A stretch of DNA of 64,000 nucleotides. Source: Thauera carbonicopians. GTDB lineage: Bacteria; Pseudomonadota; Gammaproteobacteria; Burkholderiales; Rhodocyclaceae. The DNA lies in contig NZ_JANUXN010000006.1 in the NCBI RefSeq assembly GCF_025699485.1, positions 1-64,000 of the forward strand. The letters run 5' to 3'. Below are positions 26,380 to 37,291 of the stretch, one piece after another; the first letter of the stretch is position 1, and every line of letters starts with the position of its first letter. The translations under genes were made by a program, and so were the position numbers. The notes under the pieces were generated by a model. It worked only from the letters and a program-made list of their open reading frames with translations. It was not told the origin of the DNA and ran no database searches.

Positions 26380-28611
26380 ATGAATCAAAAGCCAGTTTAC
26401 GAAGCCGGATCAACGGTTTCCTGTCCCCCGCCCAGTCCGGTTTCCTGTCTCTTCGACGGCGCCGTCCCCGGTTATCGTGCCGCCCCTTTCCTGCCGATGT
26501 CGCGCAAGGAGATGGACGCGCTCGGCTGGGATGCCTGCGACGTCATCCTCGTCACCGGCGACGCCTACATCGACCATCCCAGCTTCGGCATGGCGCTGGT
26601 CGGCCGCCTGCTCGAAGCGCACGGCTTTCGTGTCGGTATCATCAGCCAGCCGGACTGGCAGTCGGCCGAGCCTTTCCGCGCGCTGGGCAAGCCGAAGCTG
26701 TACTTCGGCATCACCGCCGGCAACATGGATTCGCTGGTCAACCGCTACACCTCCGACCGCAAGATCCGCTCCGAAGACGCCTACACGCCCAACGCCGAAG
26801 CCGGCAGGCGGCCCGATCGCGCAGTGACGGTGTATGCCCAGCGCGCCCGCGAGGCCTTCCCTGACGCCAACATCGTCATCGGCAGCATCGAGGCCAGCCT
26901 GCGCCGTATCGCGCATTACGACTACTGGTCGGACAAGGTGCGGCGTTCGGTGCTGCCCGACTCCAAGGCCGACATCCTGCTGTTCGGCAACGCCGAGCGT
27001 GCGCTGGTGGCGCTGACCCGGCGCTTGGCCGCAGGCGAGCCGATCGAGGCGATCCGCGATCTGCGCGGCACCGCCTTCATGGTCAAGCCGGGCTGGCGGC
27101 CGTCGGCGGCCTGGCACGAGACGGATTCGCTGGCGCTCGACCGGCCGGGCCGCATCGACGCCCACCCCGATCCATACGCAATGGAGCCAACTGCAGCCGC
27201 ACCCAAGCCCGCTGCCGATGGCGCCCAGCCGGTGCGTATCGTGCCGGCGGCCGAGCGTGTCGCCGCCCGCCGCGCCGACCGCGCGCATACCGTGATCCGC
27301 CTGCCGTCCTTCGAGCAGGTCAAGGACGACGCGGTGATGTACGCCCACGCTTCGCGCGTGTTCCACCTCGAATCGAACCCCGGCAACGCCCGGGCGATGG
27401 TGCAGTGCCACGGCGAAGGCCCGGGTGCGCGCGACGTCTGGATCAACCCGCCGCCGCAGCCGCTGAGCACGCCCGAGATGGACTTCGTCTATGACCGGCC
27501 CTATGCCCGCGCCCCGCACCCGGCCTACGGCGGTGCGCGCATCCCGGCCTGGGACATGATCAAGTTCTCGATCAACATCATGCGCGGCTGTTTCGGCGGC
27601 TGTACCTTCTGCTCGATCACCGAGCACGAAGGCCGCATCATCCAGAGCCGCTCGCACGAATCGATCCTGCGCGAGATCGAGGACATCCGCGACCATTCGC
27701 CCGACTTCAAGGGCCACATCACCGACCTCGGCGGCCCCACCGCCAACATGTACCGCATGGCCTGCAAGAGCAAGGCGATCGAGGAAAACTGCCGCCGCCT
27801 GTCCTGTGTCTATCCGGGCATCTGCGAGAACCTGAACACCGATCACTCCTCGCTGGTCGAGCTGTACCGCAAGGCGAGGGCGCTGCCCGGCGTCAAGCGC
27901 ATCACCATCGGCTCCGGGCTGCGCTACGACCTCGCCGTGCGCTCGCCCGAATACGTCAAGGAACTGGTCACCCACCACGTCAGCGGCCTGCTCAAGATCG
28001 CCCCCGAGCACACCGAGGAGAACACCCTCTCCAAGATGATGAAGCCGGGCATCGGCGCCTACGAGGAGTTCCGCCGCATGTTCGAGAAGTTCTCGGCGCA
28101 GGCGGGCAAGAAGCAGCATCTGGTGCCCTACTTCATTGCCGCCCACCCCGGCACCACCGACGAGGACATGCTGAACCTGGCGCTGTGGCTGAAGAAGCAC
28201 AACTTCCGCCTCGACCAGGTACAGACCTTCATGCCCACGCCGATGGCGCTGGCGACGACGATGTACCACTCGCGCAAGAACCCGCTGAAGAAGGTGTCGG
28301 CCGACTCCGAAACGGTTGAAACCGCGCGCGCGGGCAAGATCCGCAAGCTGCACAAGGCCTTCCTGCGCTGGCACGACCCCGAGAACTGGCCGATCCTGCG
28401 CGAGGGCCTGATGCGGATGGGGCGCGCCGACCTGATCGGCAACGGGCCGAACTGCCTGGTACCGCGCCAGCAGCCCGTACAGCCGGTGGCGAAAGGTGGG
28501 CGGCCGCCTGTCGCAGGGCGTCCGCCGGGCGATGGCCGGATGCCCGGCGCGCTCATCGGGCGCAGGAACGGCAAGCCGGCGGCAAAGCGCGCGCCGCGGT
28601 CCGGCCGCTGA
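26380..28611 (+). CDS. ygiQ: YgiQ-family radical SAM protein
   Basis: A protein of about 743 residues. An N-terminal [11 protein letters not shown] and [20 protein letters not shown] block is characteristic of YgiQ. The radical SAM cluster is the CxxxCxxC in [19 protein letters not shown]. The reaction is not established. The C-terminus is proline/arginine-rich ([16 protein letters not shown]). ATG 26368 is an alternative start; the conserved N-terminus lies within either. The gene begins about 50 bases after the RES toxin, on the same strand, and ends seven bases from the convergent esterase. Confidence 0.9.
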   Translation: MNQKPVYEAGSTVSCPPPSPVSCLFDGAVPGYRAAPFLPMSRKEMDALGWDACDVILVTGDAYIDHPSFGMALVGRLLEAHGFRVGIISQPDWQSAEPFRALGKPKLYFGITAGNMDSLVNRYTSDRKIRSEDAYTPNAEAGRRPDRAVTVYAQRAREAFPDANIVIGSIEASLRRIAHYDYWSDKVRRSVLPDSKADILLFGNAERALVALTRRLAAGEPIEAIRDLRGTAFMVKPGWRPSAAWHETDSLALDRPGRIDAHPDPYAMEPTAAAPKPAADGAQPVRIVPAAERVAARRADRAHTVIRLPSFEQVKDDAVMYAHASRVFHLESNPGNARAMVQCHGEGPGARDVWINPPPQPLSTPEMDFVYDRPYARAPHPAYGGARIPAWDMIKFSINIMRGCFGGCTFCSITEHEGRIIQSRSHESILREIEDIRDHSPDFKGHITDLGGPTANMYRMACKSKAIEENCRRLSCVYPGICENLNTDHSSLVELYRKARALPGVKRITIGSGLRYDLAVRSPEYVKELVTHHVSGLLKIAPEHTEENTLSKMMKPGIGAYEEFRRMFEKFSAQAGKKQHLVPYFIAAHPGTTDEDMLNLALWLKKHNFRLDQVQTFMPTPMALATTMYHSRKNPLKKVSADSETVETARAGKIRKLHKAFLRWHDPENWPILREGLMRMGRADLIGNGPNCLVPRQQPVQPVAKGGRPPVAGRPPGDGRMPGALIGRRNGKPAAKRAPRSGR

Positions 28612-28617
28612 TCCCGG

Positions 28618-29592
28618 CTAGGGACGGCGGCGCAGCAGCAGCGCGCCGGCAAGCGCCGCCAGCAGCAGCGTGCCCGTCGACGGCTCGGGGACGGCGAGGG
28701 CGGCGAGGAAACGGTCTGCGAGCAGGCGGTGGCCGGCGGTGGTGGGGTGGACGGCGTCGAAGAACAGAGCACCGTCGCAGCCCGCGGGTGACGTTGCGCA
28801 AGGCGTGACGACATCGGTGAAGCCGAAGCGGGCGGCGTCGGAGATCACTTCGTCGAGGAAAGCGGCGGTATCGAAGAACATCAAGCGCAGTCCGTCGGGA
28901 ATGCCGGGGACGAGGCCGCTGCGGGCGAGATCGAGGGTGCCGGCGAGGGCGTCATTGAAGCCACGCGAGAGAGCATCGAGCGCAGCCTGCTGCTGCGGAT
29001 CCAGGCTGAGTCCGAACGGGGTCCGTGACAGATTGGGCATGTTCGGCACGAGGATGTCCGTCGCTCCGGCGCCGGCGAGCAGCCCGACCGAGGTGATCAG
29101 ATTCGAGACGGCGGTGCCGGCCGCGGCAAGAAGGTCGGTGCCCTGGCTGAGGGCGAGAAAGAAGTCGTTGGGCGCGGCCCACAGCATGAACAGCGAGCTT
29201 GCCGGATCGAAGGCCGGTGCGCTGCCGACGAAACCTGCAACCTGAGCCAGGGCTCCGCTCTGACCGAGTGCCGGTGGCAGCGCTGCGGGAGACGAAATCT
29301 CGTAGTTGTAGTTCTGCGTTCCGGTGGTGGCACCGCCGACGGCGAAGTTGGTGCCGCCGGCCACCGAGGGCCGTAGATCGATGCCGAGGCGGCCGGCGAG
29401 GTATTCGGCGGCGGTTGGGCCGTTGGAGAACTGTTCCGCGTAGGGCGGAGAGGCGGGCCAGATGCCGCCGCTGAGGGCGTAGGCGTTGCCGTTGTCGGAC
29501 AGGCTGTCGCCGAACACGTACATCGAGGTGTAGACGGCGTGGGTCAGAGGTGCGAACAGCAGCGTTGCGGCGAGCAGCAGGATGCGGATCAT
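28618..29592 (-). CDS. PEP-CTERM SGNH/GDSL-type esterase
   Basis: A 324-residue secreted lipase/esterase-type hydrolase. A signal peptide ending around THA precedes the GDSL block FGDSLSDNG near residues 27-35; the catalytic Asp/His pair is in FDAVHPTTAGHRL. The C-terminus is a complete PEP-CTERM sorting signal: VPEPS, a hydrophobic helix, then LLRRRP. Such proteins are processed by exosortase and linked to exopolysaccharide or biofilm. The start is ATG 29592; no exosortase is in this window. Confidence 0.88.
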   Translation of the reverse strand: MIRILLLAATLLFAPLTHAVYTSMYVFGDSLSDNGNAYALSGGIWPASPPYAEQFSNGPTAAEYLAGRLGIDLRPSVAGGTNFAVGGATTGTQNYNYEISSPAALPPALGQSGALAQVAGFVGSAPAFDPASSLFMLWAAPNDFFLALSQGTDLLAAAGTAVSNLITSVGLLAGAGATDILVPNMPNLSRTPFGLSLDPQQQAALDALSRGFNDALAGTLDLARSGLVPGIPDGLRLMFFDTAAFLDEVISDAARFGFTDVVTPCATSPAGCDGALFFDAVHPTTAGHRLLADRFLAALAVPEPSTGTLLLAALAGALLLRRRP

Positions 29593-29860
29593 GGTCGTTT
29601 TCCTCGGCATGGTGATCGGGATGCGATGGTCGGCGCTGTGCATCGTCCGGCCGGGTCTGAGGCAGGGGTACGGGCAGGACAGCTTCAGCGTAGAAGCATG
29701 TGGTGCGCCACGCCATCGTGATTTTCCCGTGTCCAGGGCGGAATGGCGTCGAGGCATGTGCCCGGCCTGCTTACAGTCGGACATCGATCGGGCTGGTCAC
29801 GATCGCCCCTGCGCGGGCACAATGCCGGGCTTGCCGGACAGACCTGCCGAACCTTTTCCA

Positions 29861-31117
29861 ATGCTCTACGAATTTCTCGTCGGATTGCGCTACACGCGCT
29901 CGCGCAAGCGGGCGCAGGGCCGCAACCGCTTCATTTCCTTCATTTCGCTGGTGTCGATGTTTGGCATTGCGCTCGGCGTCGCGGCGCTGATCGTGGTGCT
30001 GTCGGTGATGAACGGCTTCCAGGAGGAATTGCGCTCGCGCATCCTCGGCGTGGCTTCGCACGTCCAGGTGCAGAGCTTCGACGGCGGCCTGTACGACTGG
30101 CAGCGGGTGGCCGACGAGGCCATGCGCCACCCCGCGGTGAAGGCCGCCGCGCCCTACGTGCAGGAGCAGGGCATGCTGTCCTTCGACGAAGGCGTGCGCG
30201 GCACCGTCGTGCGCGGCGTCGTCCCGAGCGAAGAGGACAAGGTGGCGGACTTCGGCCAGTACATGAAGGCGGGCAGCTTCGATGCGCTGCAGCCCGGGCG
30301 CTTCGGCATCGTGCTCGGCCGCGACCTGGCCCAGGCGCTGCGCGTGCAGCTCGGCGACAAGATCACCCTGATCGCACCGCAAGGCTTGGTGACGCCGGCC
30401 GCGGTGCTGCCGCGGGTGAAGCAGTTCGAACTGGTCGGTGTGTTCGAGGCCGGCATGTACGAATACGACTCCGGCCTGGCGCTGGTGCATGTGGCCGACG
30501 CGCAGGCGCTGTACCGGCTGGGCGATGCGGTGAGCGGCGTGCGGCTGAAGCTCGACGATCTGTTCGCCGCGCCTCGCGTGGCCCGCGAGCTGGCGATGCA
30601 GATTTCCGTGCCCGGCCTGATGATCCATGACTGGACGCGCAGCCACGCGAACTTCTTCCGCGCCGTGGCGCTGGAGAAGACCATGATGACGCTGATCCTG
30701 TTCCTGATCGTCGCGGTGGCGGCCTTCAACATCGTGTCGACGCTGGTGATGGCGGTACAGGAAAAATACGCCGACATCGCCATCCTGCGCACGCTGGGCG
30801 CCAGCCCGGCCTCGATCATGGGTATCTTCGTGCTGCAGGGCTCGATCATCGGCCTGGTCGGGCTGCTGGCCGGTGTGGCGGGCGGGCTGGCGATCGCCGG
30901 CAACCTCGATGTCGTCATTCCGGCGCTGGAGACGCTGACTGGGGCGACGCTGTGGAACAAGGAAATCTACTACATCAAGGAACTGCCCTCGAAAGTGCTG
31001 CCGGCAGACGTGATCAGCATCGTCTCGGTGTCCTTCGTGCTGACCCTGCTGGCAGCGCTGTATCCGAGCTGGCGGGCGTCGCGGGTGAATCCGGCGGAGG
31101 CGCTGCGCTATGAATGA
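29861..31117 (+). CDS. lolC: Lipoprotein-releasing ABC permease (LolC/LolE family)
   Basis: A 418-residue permease that extracts outer-membrane lipoproteins from the inner membrane to LolA. Family starts are visible: [18 protein letters not shown], then [20 protein letters not shown] with the first membrane helix. The periplasmic domain follows, then three more helices ([20 protein letters not shown], the [19 protein letters not shown] region, the last near [17 protein letters not shown]). Only one permease gene is present beside lolD, so it may serve as a LolF-like homodimer. It overlaps lolD by eight bases. Confidence 0.92.
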   Translation: MLYEFLVGLRYTRSRKRAQGRNRFISFISLVSMFGIALGVAALIVVLSVMNGFQEELRSRILGVASHVQVQSFDGGLYDWQRVADEAMRHPAVKAAAPYVQEQGMLSFDEGVRGTVVRGVVPSEEDKVADFGQYMKAGSFDALQPGRFGIVLGRDLAQALRVQLGDKITLIAPQGLVTPAAVLPRVKQFELVGVFEAGMYEYDSGLALVHVADAQALYRLGDAVSGVRLKLDDLFAAPRVARELAMQISVPGLMIHDWTRSHANFFRAVALEKTMMTLILFLIVAVAAFNIVSTLVMAVQEKYADIAILRTLGASPASIMGIFVLQGSIIGLVGLLAGVAGGLAIAGNLDVVIPALETLTGATLWNKEIYYIKELPSKVLPADVISIVSVSFVLTLLAALYPSWRASRVNPAEALRYE

Positions 31118-31805
31118 GACGGTGATGAAACCGGACGAGCCGGTATTGGCCTGCGACGGCCTGGCCAAGCATTTCCGCGAGGGCGTGGATGCGGTGGCGG
31201 TGCTCGACGGTGTGAGCCTGTCGGTGGGGCGCGGCGAGCGCGTGGCGATCGTCGGTGCCTCCGGCTCGGGCAAGAGCACGCTGCTGCATCTGCTGGGCGG
31301 CCTGGACGTGCCGAGCGCCGGTTCGGTGCGGCTGATGGGGCGCGACTTCTCCACCCTGTCCGAGCGCGAGCGCGGACGGCTGCGCAATGCGGCGCTGGGC
31401 TTCGTCTATCAGTTCCATCACCTGCTGCCGGAATTCTCCGCGCTGGAGAACGTCGCCATGCCGCTCTACATCCGCCGTGTCGGCAAGGCCGAGGCGGACG
31501 AACAGGCGGCCGCGATGCTGCGCGAAGTCGGACTCGGGCACCGGCTCGACCATGCGCCGGGCGAACTCTCCGGCGGAGAGCGCCAGCGCGCCGCGATCGC
31601 GCGCGCGCTGGTGTCGCAGCCCGCCTGCGTGCTGGCCGACGAGCCCACCGGCAACCTCGACCGGCGCACCGCCGAAGCGGTGTTCGAACTGATGCTGTCG
31701 CTCAACGAGCGTCTGGCGACCAGCTTCGTCATCGTGACCCATGACGAGACGCTGGCCGCCCGCGCACAACGCAGCCTGCGGCTCGACGACGGCCGGCTGA
31801 ACTGA
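31110..31805 (+). CDS. lolD: Lipoprotein-releasing ABC ATPase LolD
   Basis: A 231-residue ABC ATPase: Walker [10 protein letters not shown], the signature LSGGERQR, Walker [12 protein letters not shown] and switch His in IVTHD. The Q-loop [17 protein letters not shown] is typical of LolD. It starts inside the lolC reading frame (ATG 31110), so the two are coupled. It powers lipoprotein release with LolC. Confidence 0.95.
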   Translation: MNETVMKPDEPVLACDGLAKHFREGVDAVAVLDGVSLSVGRGERVAIVGASGSGKSTLLHLLGGLDVPSAGSVRLMGRDFSTLSERERGRLRNAALGFVYQFHHLLPEFSALENVAMPLYIRRVGKAEADEQAAAMLREVGLGHRLDHAPGELSGGERQRAAIARALVSQPACVLADEPTGNLDRRTAEAVFELMLSLNERLATSFVIVTHDETLAARAQRSLRLDDGRLN

Positions 31806-31866
31806 GACTTGCGTCACACTCATGGGCTGATTGGTGGAGGGTAGCGCAGCGGATTGACCGGGGTCA

Positions 31867-31893
31867 TAAAGTTGCCCAGATTGGGGCCGATAG
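31867..31893 (+). promoter_or_regulatory. Sigma-28 (FliA) flagellar promoter
   Basis: TAAAGTTG (31867-31874), an 11-base spacer, then GCCGATAG (31886-31893). This differs from the FliA consensus TAAAGTTT-N11-GCCGATAA at only two positions and has the exact spacing. It lies about 50 bases before the chemoreceptor start, so the receptor should be expressed with late flagellar genes. Confidence 0.85.
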
Positions 31894-31941
31894 TATGGGG
31901 ACTCGATCAATGGAGCCTGCGTCATCGCGGGTCGAACAAAA

Positions 31942-33966
31942 ATGAAAACCCTCTTCGTCCCGGCCATCCGCCTGCTCGACCGCATGAACTATCCCTTCAA
32001 GTTCATGCTGATCATGTTCGTCTGCTTCGCCACCGCGCTGGCCCTGCTGGCCCAGGTCTACATCAGCCTGCGTCAGAACATGGACGTGGCCGAACGCGAG
32101 ATTGCCGGCCTCACCCTGTTCGACGCCGGCTTCGACGTGGTTCTGCTGACCCAGCAGCATCGGGGGCTGAGCGCGGGTGTGCTGGGCGGCAGCACCGAAA
32201 TGGTGCCCCAGCGGGAGGCGAAGGCGGGTGAACTGCAGGCCGCGCTGAGCAAGCTCGATGCCGCGATCGGGGCCGACCCGCTGTGGCGGCCGCTGCAGGC
32301 ACCCTGGGCGCCGATCCGCAGCGAACTGGACCGCCTGGCACGGTCGGCGACCCAGCTCGGCGGGCCGGAAAGCTTCCGTGCCCATACCGAGGTGATCGCC
32401 CGGCTGCTGCACTGGCTCGGCGACGTCGGCGATGCGTCGGGCCTGGCGCTCGACCCCGATGCCGCGAGCGCGAACCTGATCACGCCGCTGCTGACCTCGC
32501 TGCCCGAACTGAGCGAACGCCTGGGCCAGCTTCGTGCTCGCGGTACCAACATCGTTGCCCGCCACGAGCTGACGCGCAGCGACGAGCATGGGGTGATCGC
32601 GCTGCTGGCGGAAATCGGCCGCAGCGAGGCCGATCTGCTCGAACGTCTGGGGCGAGCAGGCAAGGCGAATGCCGGGCTCGCGGGCGGGCTCGAACGCATG
32701 CGCAGCGAGATCACGACTGCAGTGAGTGGCGTGCGTACGGCGGTGATGCGCGACATCGTCGATCAGCAATTCACGCTTTCTGCCCCTGCCTATTTCGCCC
32801 TCGTCACCGAAGCGATCAACGTCGCGGTGCGCAATTTCAACGAAGTGCTGCGCCCTCAGACCGGCAAGCTGCTGCACGAACGGCTCGACCGCCTGGCGGG
32901 GCAATTGCAGCTGCAGATCGTGCTGTCGGTGGTGGCGATGCTGGTCGCGGGTTATCTCTTCATCGGCGTCTATCTCGCCATCCTGCGCTCGGTGCGCGAA
33001 TTGTCGACCGGTGCCCAGCGCTTTGCCGCCGGCGACTACCGCGAACGCGTCGAGTTCTCGGCGCGGGATGAGCTGGCTGAAGTCGCTCAGCAGTTCAACA
33101 AGATGGCGGACGAAGTCGCCGTGCTGATCCGCGAGATCCAGCAGGGCGCTTCCCAGCTCGGCTCCTCGGCCAGCGAGCTCTCCGGATCGGCCCGGCGCGT
33201 CTCCGATGGATCGGAAGCCCAGAGCGAATCGGCGTCCGGTGTGGCTGTGGCGGTCGAGGAAATGACCGTCAGCGTGCAGGAGATTTCCCGCCACGCGGCG
33301 ACTGCACAGGAAATGGCCGAAACCTCGGGGCGTCTGTCCGAAGAGGGCGGTGCGGTGATGCGCCGTTCGGTCGAGGAAATGGAGCGCATTGCCGACGCGG
33401 TCGACCGCTCGGGCGAGGCGATCAGCGAGCTGGGCGAGAAGTCCCGCCAGATCACCACGATCGTCGATTCGATCCGCGACATCGCCGACCAGACCAACCT
33501 GCTGGCGCTCAACGCGGCGATCGAAGCGGCGCGGGCCGGCGAAACCGGGCGCGGCTTCGCCGTGGTGGCCGACGAAGTACGCAAGCTCGCCGAACGCACT
33601 TCGCTCGCGACGCAGGAAATCGCCGGCATGGTGCAGGCCATCCAGCAGGGCACCGAGCGTGCGGTCGAGACCATGCAGCAGGGCGTGCAGCGCGTGCGCG
33701 ACGGCGTGGCGCTGAGCAACCAGGCGGGCGAATCGATCGCGCAGATCCACGGCGGTGCGCAACAGGTGCTGGGGGCCGTACGCGAGATCACGGTGGCGCT
33801 CAACGAACAGAGCCTGGCGAGCAACGAGATCGCGCAGAACGTCGAGCGCATCGCGGCGATGGCGGGCGACAACAGCGTCGCCGCGCACCAGACCACGTCG
33901 ACTGCCGAGGTGCTGGAGAACCTGGCCGTGACCCTGCGCCAGCAGGTGGGACGCTTCCAGGTCTGA
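31942..33966 (+). CDS. Methyl-accepting chemotaxis protein with NIT-like sensor
   Basis: A 674-residue chemoreceptor. A first membrane helix near residues 18-42 leads into a large periplasmic domain of about 280 residues with [10 protein letters not shown], the hallmark of nitrate/nitrite-sensing (NIT-like) domains. A second helix near 325-350 is followed by a HAMP domain and a signalling hairpin whose tip carries [19 protein letters not shown]. Methylation helices flank it. The ligand is inferred, not shown. A FliA promoter stands directly upstream. Confidence 0.9.
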   Translation: MKTLFVPAIRLLDRMNYPFKFMLIMFVCFATALALLAQVYISLRQNMDVAEREIAGLTLFDAGFDVVLLTQQHRGLSAGVLGGSTEMVPQREAKAGELQAALSKLDAAIGADPLWRPLQAPWAPIRSELDRLARSATQLGGPESFRAHTEVIARLLHWLGDVGDASGLALDPDAASANLITPLLTSLPELSERLGQLRARGTNIVARHELTRSDEHGVIALLAEIGRSEADLLERLGRAGKANAGLAGGLERMRSEITTAVSGVRTAVMRDIVDQQFTLSAPAYFALVTEAINVAVRNFNEVLRPQTGKLLHERLDRLAGQLQLQIVLSVVAMLVAGYLFIGVYLAILRSVRELSTGAQRFAAGDYRERVEFSARDELAEVAQQFNKMADEVAVLIREIQQGASQLGSSASELSGSARRVSDGSEAQSESASGVAVAVEEMTVSVQEISRHAATAQEMAETSGRLSEEGGAVMRRSVEEMERIADAVDRSGEAISELGEKSRQITTIVDSIRDIADQTNLLALNAAIEAARAGETGRGFAVVADEVRKLAERTSLATQEIAGMVQAIQQGTERAVETMQQGVQRVRDGVALSNQAGESIAQIHGGAQQVLGAVREITVALNEQSLASNEIAQNVERIAAMAGDNSVAAHQTTSTAEVLENLAVTLRQQVGRFQV

Positions 33967-33975
33967 GTGCAGGCC

Positions 33976-34009
33976 GAAGGGCACGCTGGCGGCTCCCGCC
34001 GTGCCCTTC
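33976..34009. terminator. Hairpin between convergent chemoreceptor and DUF2062 genes
   Basis: GAAGGGCACG (33976-33985) pairs perfectly with CGTGCCCTTC (34000-34009) around a 14-base loop that has its own small GCGG/CCGC stem. It sits at the convergent 3' ends and overlaps the DUF2062 stop. No strong T-run is present, so a factor-independent role is not certain. Confidence 0.45.
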
Positions 34010-34553
34010 AGCGCTTCCGGTTCCTTTCCTTGCGCCTGTGCCACTGGCGGATCAGCCAGATCCGCCAGCCCCAGCGGACTGCCAGATAGCCGCTGATCGA
34101 CAGCGTGGCGGCGAGCAGCACCAGGCCGAGCGCCAGCGGCTTGCCGAGCCCGGCCATCCAGTCGATCAGGGCGGGAATCCAGGCCGAGAAGTGCATGCCC
34201 TCGAGTTCGGGCGGGGGAACGAAGTCCGTGCCGTTCAAGCCCATCACTAGGCTGCCGAAACCGTAGGCGAGCACGTACAGCGGCACGATCGTCAGAGGAT
34301 TGGTGTAGAGCGTGGTCAGCAGCGCCAGCGGCAGATTGACCCGAAAGGCCACGCACATGATGGCCGCGCCGAGCATCTGCAGCGGGCCGGGAATCAAGCC
34401 GCAGAAAAGACCCACTGCCACGGCGCCGGCCGCGGAGTGGCGGTTGAGGTGCCACAGCCGCGGATGCAGCAGCGTGGACGAGAACGGCCTCAGCCAGCGG
34501 TTCTGGCGAATGCTTTCGTGGTCCGGCAGGAGGCTCTTGAGTCGTTTGCGCAT
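34008..34553 (-). CDS. DUF2062 membrane protein
   Basis: A 181-residue membrane protein of the DUF2062 family: AAGAVAVGLFCGLIPGPLQM and TLYTNPLTIVPLYVLAYGFG are conserved. About three helices are visible, with a lysine/arginine-rich tail. The function is unknown. It is transcribed divergently from comEC, with about 100 bases between the two starts. Confidence 0.75.
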   Translation of the reverse strand: MRKRLKSLLPDHESIRQNRWLRPFSSTLLHPRLWHLNRHSAAGAVAVGLFCGLIPGPLQMLGAAIMCVAFRVNLPLALLTTLYTNPLTIVPLYVLAYGFGSLVMGLNGTDFVPPPELEGMHFSAWIPALIDWMAGLGKPLALGLVLLAATLSISGYLAVRWGWRIWLIRQWHRRKERNRKR

Positions 34554-34661
34554 GGTCGGTTCGAGGCGCGAAAGTTTAGCAGCGGAGCGCGGATGCCGCG
34601 CGGCACGCCGGGCGTCATTCGGTAAGCAGATGCGAGGTGCCGGGCCGTATTTGCCATTGTC

Positions 34662-37061
34662 ATGAAAGCGATGGCAATATCGGGCGCCATGAGAGTGCTT
34701 GCCCTGTCCTTCGCTGCGGGTGTCGTGCTGCTGCAAGGGCAGGCGCAACTGCCCGATGCCACGATGGTCGGCCTGGCCGGGGCGGGCTTCATGCTGCTGT
34801 GGGCACTCGGCAATCATCGCACCGGCGGCCCGGCGGGCGAAGCGGGCAGAGTGCATGCGCTGCGGCGTCGCGGGCGCGGGCTGGTGGCGATCGGGCTCGC
34901 CTTCGTGCTGGGGTTCGGCTGGGCGGCGCTGCGTGCCGAGTGGCGGCTGGCGGACGAATTGCGCGGCGATCTCGAAGGCGTCGATATCGAACTGACGGGA
35001 TACGTCGCCGATCTGCCGCAAGCACTGGATGAAGGCGTGCGCTTCCGCTTCGAGCCGGATGCGGCGGTCGAAGGCGTGCCCGGCAAGCTGCTGCTGTCGT
35101 GGTACAGGCCGCGCGGCAGCATCGAGGCGCCACCGGCGGTGAAGCCGGGAGAACGCTGGCGCTTCACCGTGCGGCTCAAGCGTCCCCACGGCTTTCACAA
35201 TCCTGGTGACTACGAAGCCTGGCTGCTGGAGCGCGAACTGCGCGCGACCGGTTACGTGCGCAGTGGTGCCCGGCGCCTGGAGGCAGCAGACATCAGGCCG
35301 ATGGATGCGGTGCACCGGCTGCGCGATGCCGTGCGCGAGCGATTCACCGCCGTGCTCGGCGATGCGCCCTATGGCGGCATCCTGGTGGCGCTGGTGATCG
35401 GCGACCAGCGCAGCATTCCCTCGGTGCAATGGGACAGCTTCCGCCGTACCGGCGTGGCACACCTGGTCGCCATCTCCGGCATGCACATAACATTGATCGC
35501 GACGGTCGCCGGCATGGTGTTTGGCGGCGTGTGGCGCAGGCTGCCGTGGCTGGTGCTGCGCTGCCCGGTGCGCAGGGTGCAGGCGCTGGCGGCGGTGCTG
35601 GCCGGCACCGCTTATGCCTTGCTGGCGGGAATGGGCATTCCGGTGCAGCGTGCGCTGATCATGCTGTTCGTGGTCGCCATTGCAGTGTACCGCGGCCGTT
35701 CCATCCTGCCTTCGCGGGTGCTGGCGCTGGCCTTGTTCGCGGTGCTGATCGCCGATCCCTGGGCCTGCCTGTCGGCGGGCTTCTGGCTGTCCTTCGGCGC
35801 GGTGGCGGCGATCGGCTTCGTGCTGGGCGGGCGGCCGCACGGCGCGATCGGCTGGCGTGCCGCGGTGCGTGTCCAGCTCGGCATCAGCCTCGCGCTGCTG
35901 CCCCTGCTGGTGCTGCTGTTCCAGTCGCTGCCGCTGCTGTCGCCGGTGGCGAATGCGCTGGCGATTCCGCTGGTGAACTTCATCGTCACGCCGCTCGCGC
36001 TGCTGGCGGCGCTGTTGCCGCTGGATTTCCTGCTGCACTGGGGCCACATGGCGACGGCGCTGTTGATGGTCTGGGTCGAATGGCTGGCGGCGTTCGAGCC
36101 CGGCTACTGGCGCCAGCCCGCGCCGCCGATGTGGCTCGGGATGCTGGCGATGCTTGCGGTGGCCGGGGCGATGCTGCCGCGCGGCACGCCGGGCAGGCTG
36201 GCGGCGCTGGCGGTCCTCGCCGCCTTGCTCGCCTGGCCGCCGCCACGTCCCGAGGCCGGCGGCTTCGTCGTGCGGGTGCTGGACGTGGGGCAGGGGCTGG
36301 CGGTGCATGTGCAGACCGCGAGCCATGATCTGCTGTTCGATACCGGTCCGCCTTATGGCGCGCATGCCGATGCCGGCAGCCGGGTCGTGCTGCCTTATCT
36401 GCAGGCCCTCGGCGTGAGAAGTCTCGACGGCGTGGTGCTGTCGCACGACGACAGCGACCACGTCGGCGGCGCGCGCAGGATCGCCGGGGCGCTGCATGTG
36501 GAGCGCTGGTGGTCGTCCGGGGAGGCAGCGGCGATTGCCGGTGATGCGGCAATGGTCACCCCATGTGTGTCGGGGATGCGCTGGAACTGGGACGGTGTGG
36601 AGTTCGCTTTCCTGCACCCGGACGGCGAGGCACCGCGGCCTGCCGGCAGGCGGCACGACAACGACCGTTCCTGCGTGCTGCGCGTGGCCAATCCGGCGGG
36701 CGTGCTGCTGTTGCTGGGCGATGTCGAATCTGCGGGCGAGCAGGCGATGCTGGCGCGCCACGGCGAGGCTGCGCTGGCGGCCGACGTGGTGGTCAGCGGG
36801 CATCACGGCAGCCGCTCGTCCTCGTCCGCCGCGCTGGTGGATGCCACGCTGCCGCAGGCGGTGATCCATTCGGTGGGGCATCGCAACACGTTCGGCCATC
36901 CGCACCCACAGGTATGGGCGCGCTGGGCGGCGGTCGGCGCGCGCAACTGGCGCACCGACAGCCAGGGGGCGGTGGAGGCGGTGTTCGCGGCCGACGCCGA
37001 TGCGGGAGTGAGCCTGACGGCACAGCGTCTGCGCGAGCCGCGCTACTGGCACGGCCGGTGA
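34662..37061 (+). CDS. comEC: DNA internalization protein ComEC/Rec2
   Basis: A 799-residue channel for single-stranded DNA uptake in competence. An N-terminal DUF4131 part precedes the Competence domain (GILVALVIGDQRSIP, then RRTGVAHLVAISGMHITLIA) and about ten helices. A C-terminal metallo-beta-lactamase domain carries LDVGQGLAVHVQT, SHDDSDHVGG and VSGHHGSRSSSSA. ATG 34662 is used; 34689 is an alternative. No other competence genes are nearby. Confidence 0.93.
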   Translation: MKAMAISGAMRVLALSFAAGVVLLQGQAQLPDATMVGLAGAGFMLLWALGNHRTGGPAGEAGRVHALRRRGRGLVAIGLAFVLGFGWAALRAEWRLADELRGDLEGVDIELTGYVADLPQALDEGVRFRFEPDAAVEGVPGKLLLSWYRPRGSIEAPPAVKPGERWRFTVRLKRPHGFHNPGDYEAWLLERELRATGYVRSGARRLEAADIRPMDAVHRLRDAVRERFTAVLGDAPYGGILVALVIGDQRSIPSVQWDSFRRTGVAHLVAISGMHITLIATVAGMVFGGVWRRLPWLVLRCPVRRVQALAAVLAGTAYALLAGMGIPVQRALIMLFVVAIAVYRGRSILPSRVLALALFAVLIADPWACLSAGFWLSFGAVAAIGFVLGGRPHGAIGWRAAVRVQLGISLALLPLLVLLFQSLPLLSPVANALAIPLVNFIVTPLALLAALLPLDFLLHWGHMATALLMVWVEWLAAFEPGYWRQPAPPMWLGMLAMLAVAGAMLPRGTPGRLAALAVLAALLAWPPPRPEAGGFVVRVLDVGQGLAVHVQTASHDLLFDTGPPYGAHADAGSRVVLPYLQALGVRSLDGVVLSHDDSDHVGGARRIAGALHVERWWSSGEAAAIAGDAAMVTPCVSGMRWNWDGVEFAFLHPDGEAPRPAGRRHDNDRSCVLRVANPAGVLLLLGDVESAGEQAMLARHGEAALAADVVVSGHHGSRSSSSAALVDATLPQAVIHSVGHRNTFGHPHPQVWARWAAVGARNWRTDSQGAVEAVFAADADAGVSLTAQRLREPRYWHGR

Positions 37062-37070
37062 GGTGTGGTC

Positions 37071-37166
37071 GGCGAGGGCGACCGGCGGGGGCGACCGGCC
37101 AGGGCAGCGGGCGAGGGCGGCCGGCCAGGATGGTGGATGAGTCCCTCTCCCGCAAGGGGTGAGAGG
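37071..37166. repeat. GC-rich direct repeat and CCTCTC/GAGAGG hairpin
   Basis: GGCGAGGGCGACCGGC (37071-37086) recurs with one change at 37110-37125 (GGCGAGGGCGGCCGGC), with related CGACCGGCCAGGGC sequence between them. Then CCTCTC (37144-37149) and GAGAGG (37161-37166) form a hairpin like the common 'CCTCTCCCnnnnGGGAGAGG' dispersed elements. It fills the space between comEC and the hydrolase gene. Confidence 0.4.
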
Positions 37167-37291
37167 AGCATGCTGCAAGCGGAGGCAGCGACTCGTTCAT
37201 GCGACTGCTCCATGCCGTCGTGCCGGAGAAAACGCATGACCGGGGCACGATGCTAGACTGCCCCCCGAAGCGACTATCCGAGGAGCCCATC

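Noticed and set aside
37071-37125. CRISPR-like repeat
   Set aside because: Only two imperfect units with no regular spacers.
34554-37178. Minus-strand open frame antisense to comEC, joined to DUF2062
   Set aside because: The DUF2062 start at 34553 is well placed; the rest is arginine/histidine/glutamine-rich shadow sequence opposite comEC.
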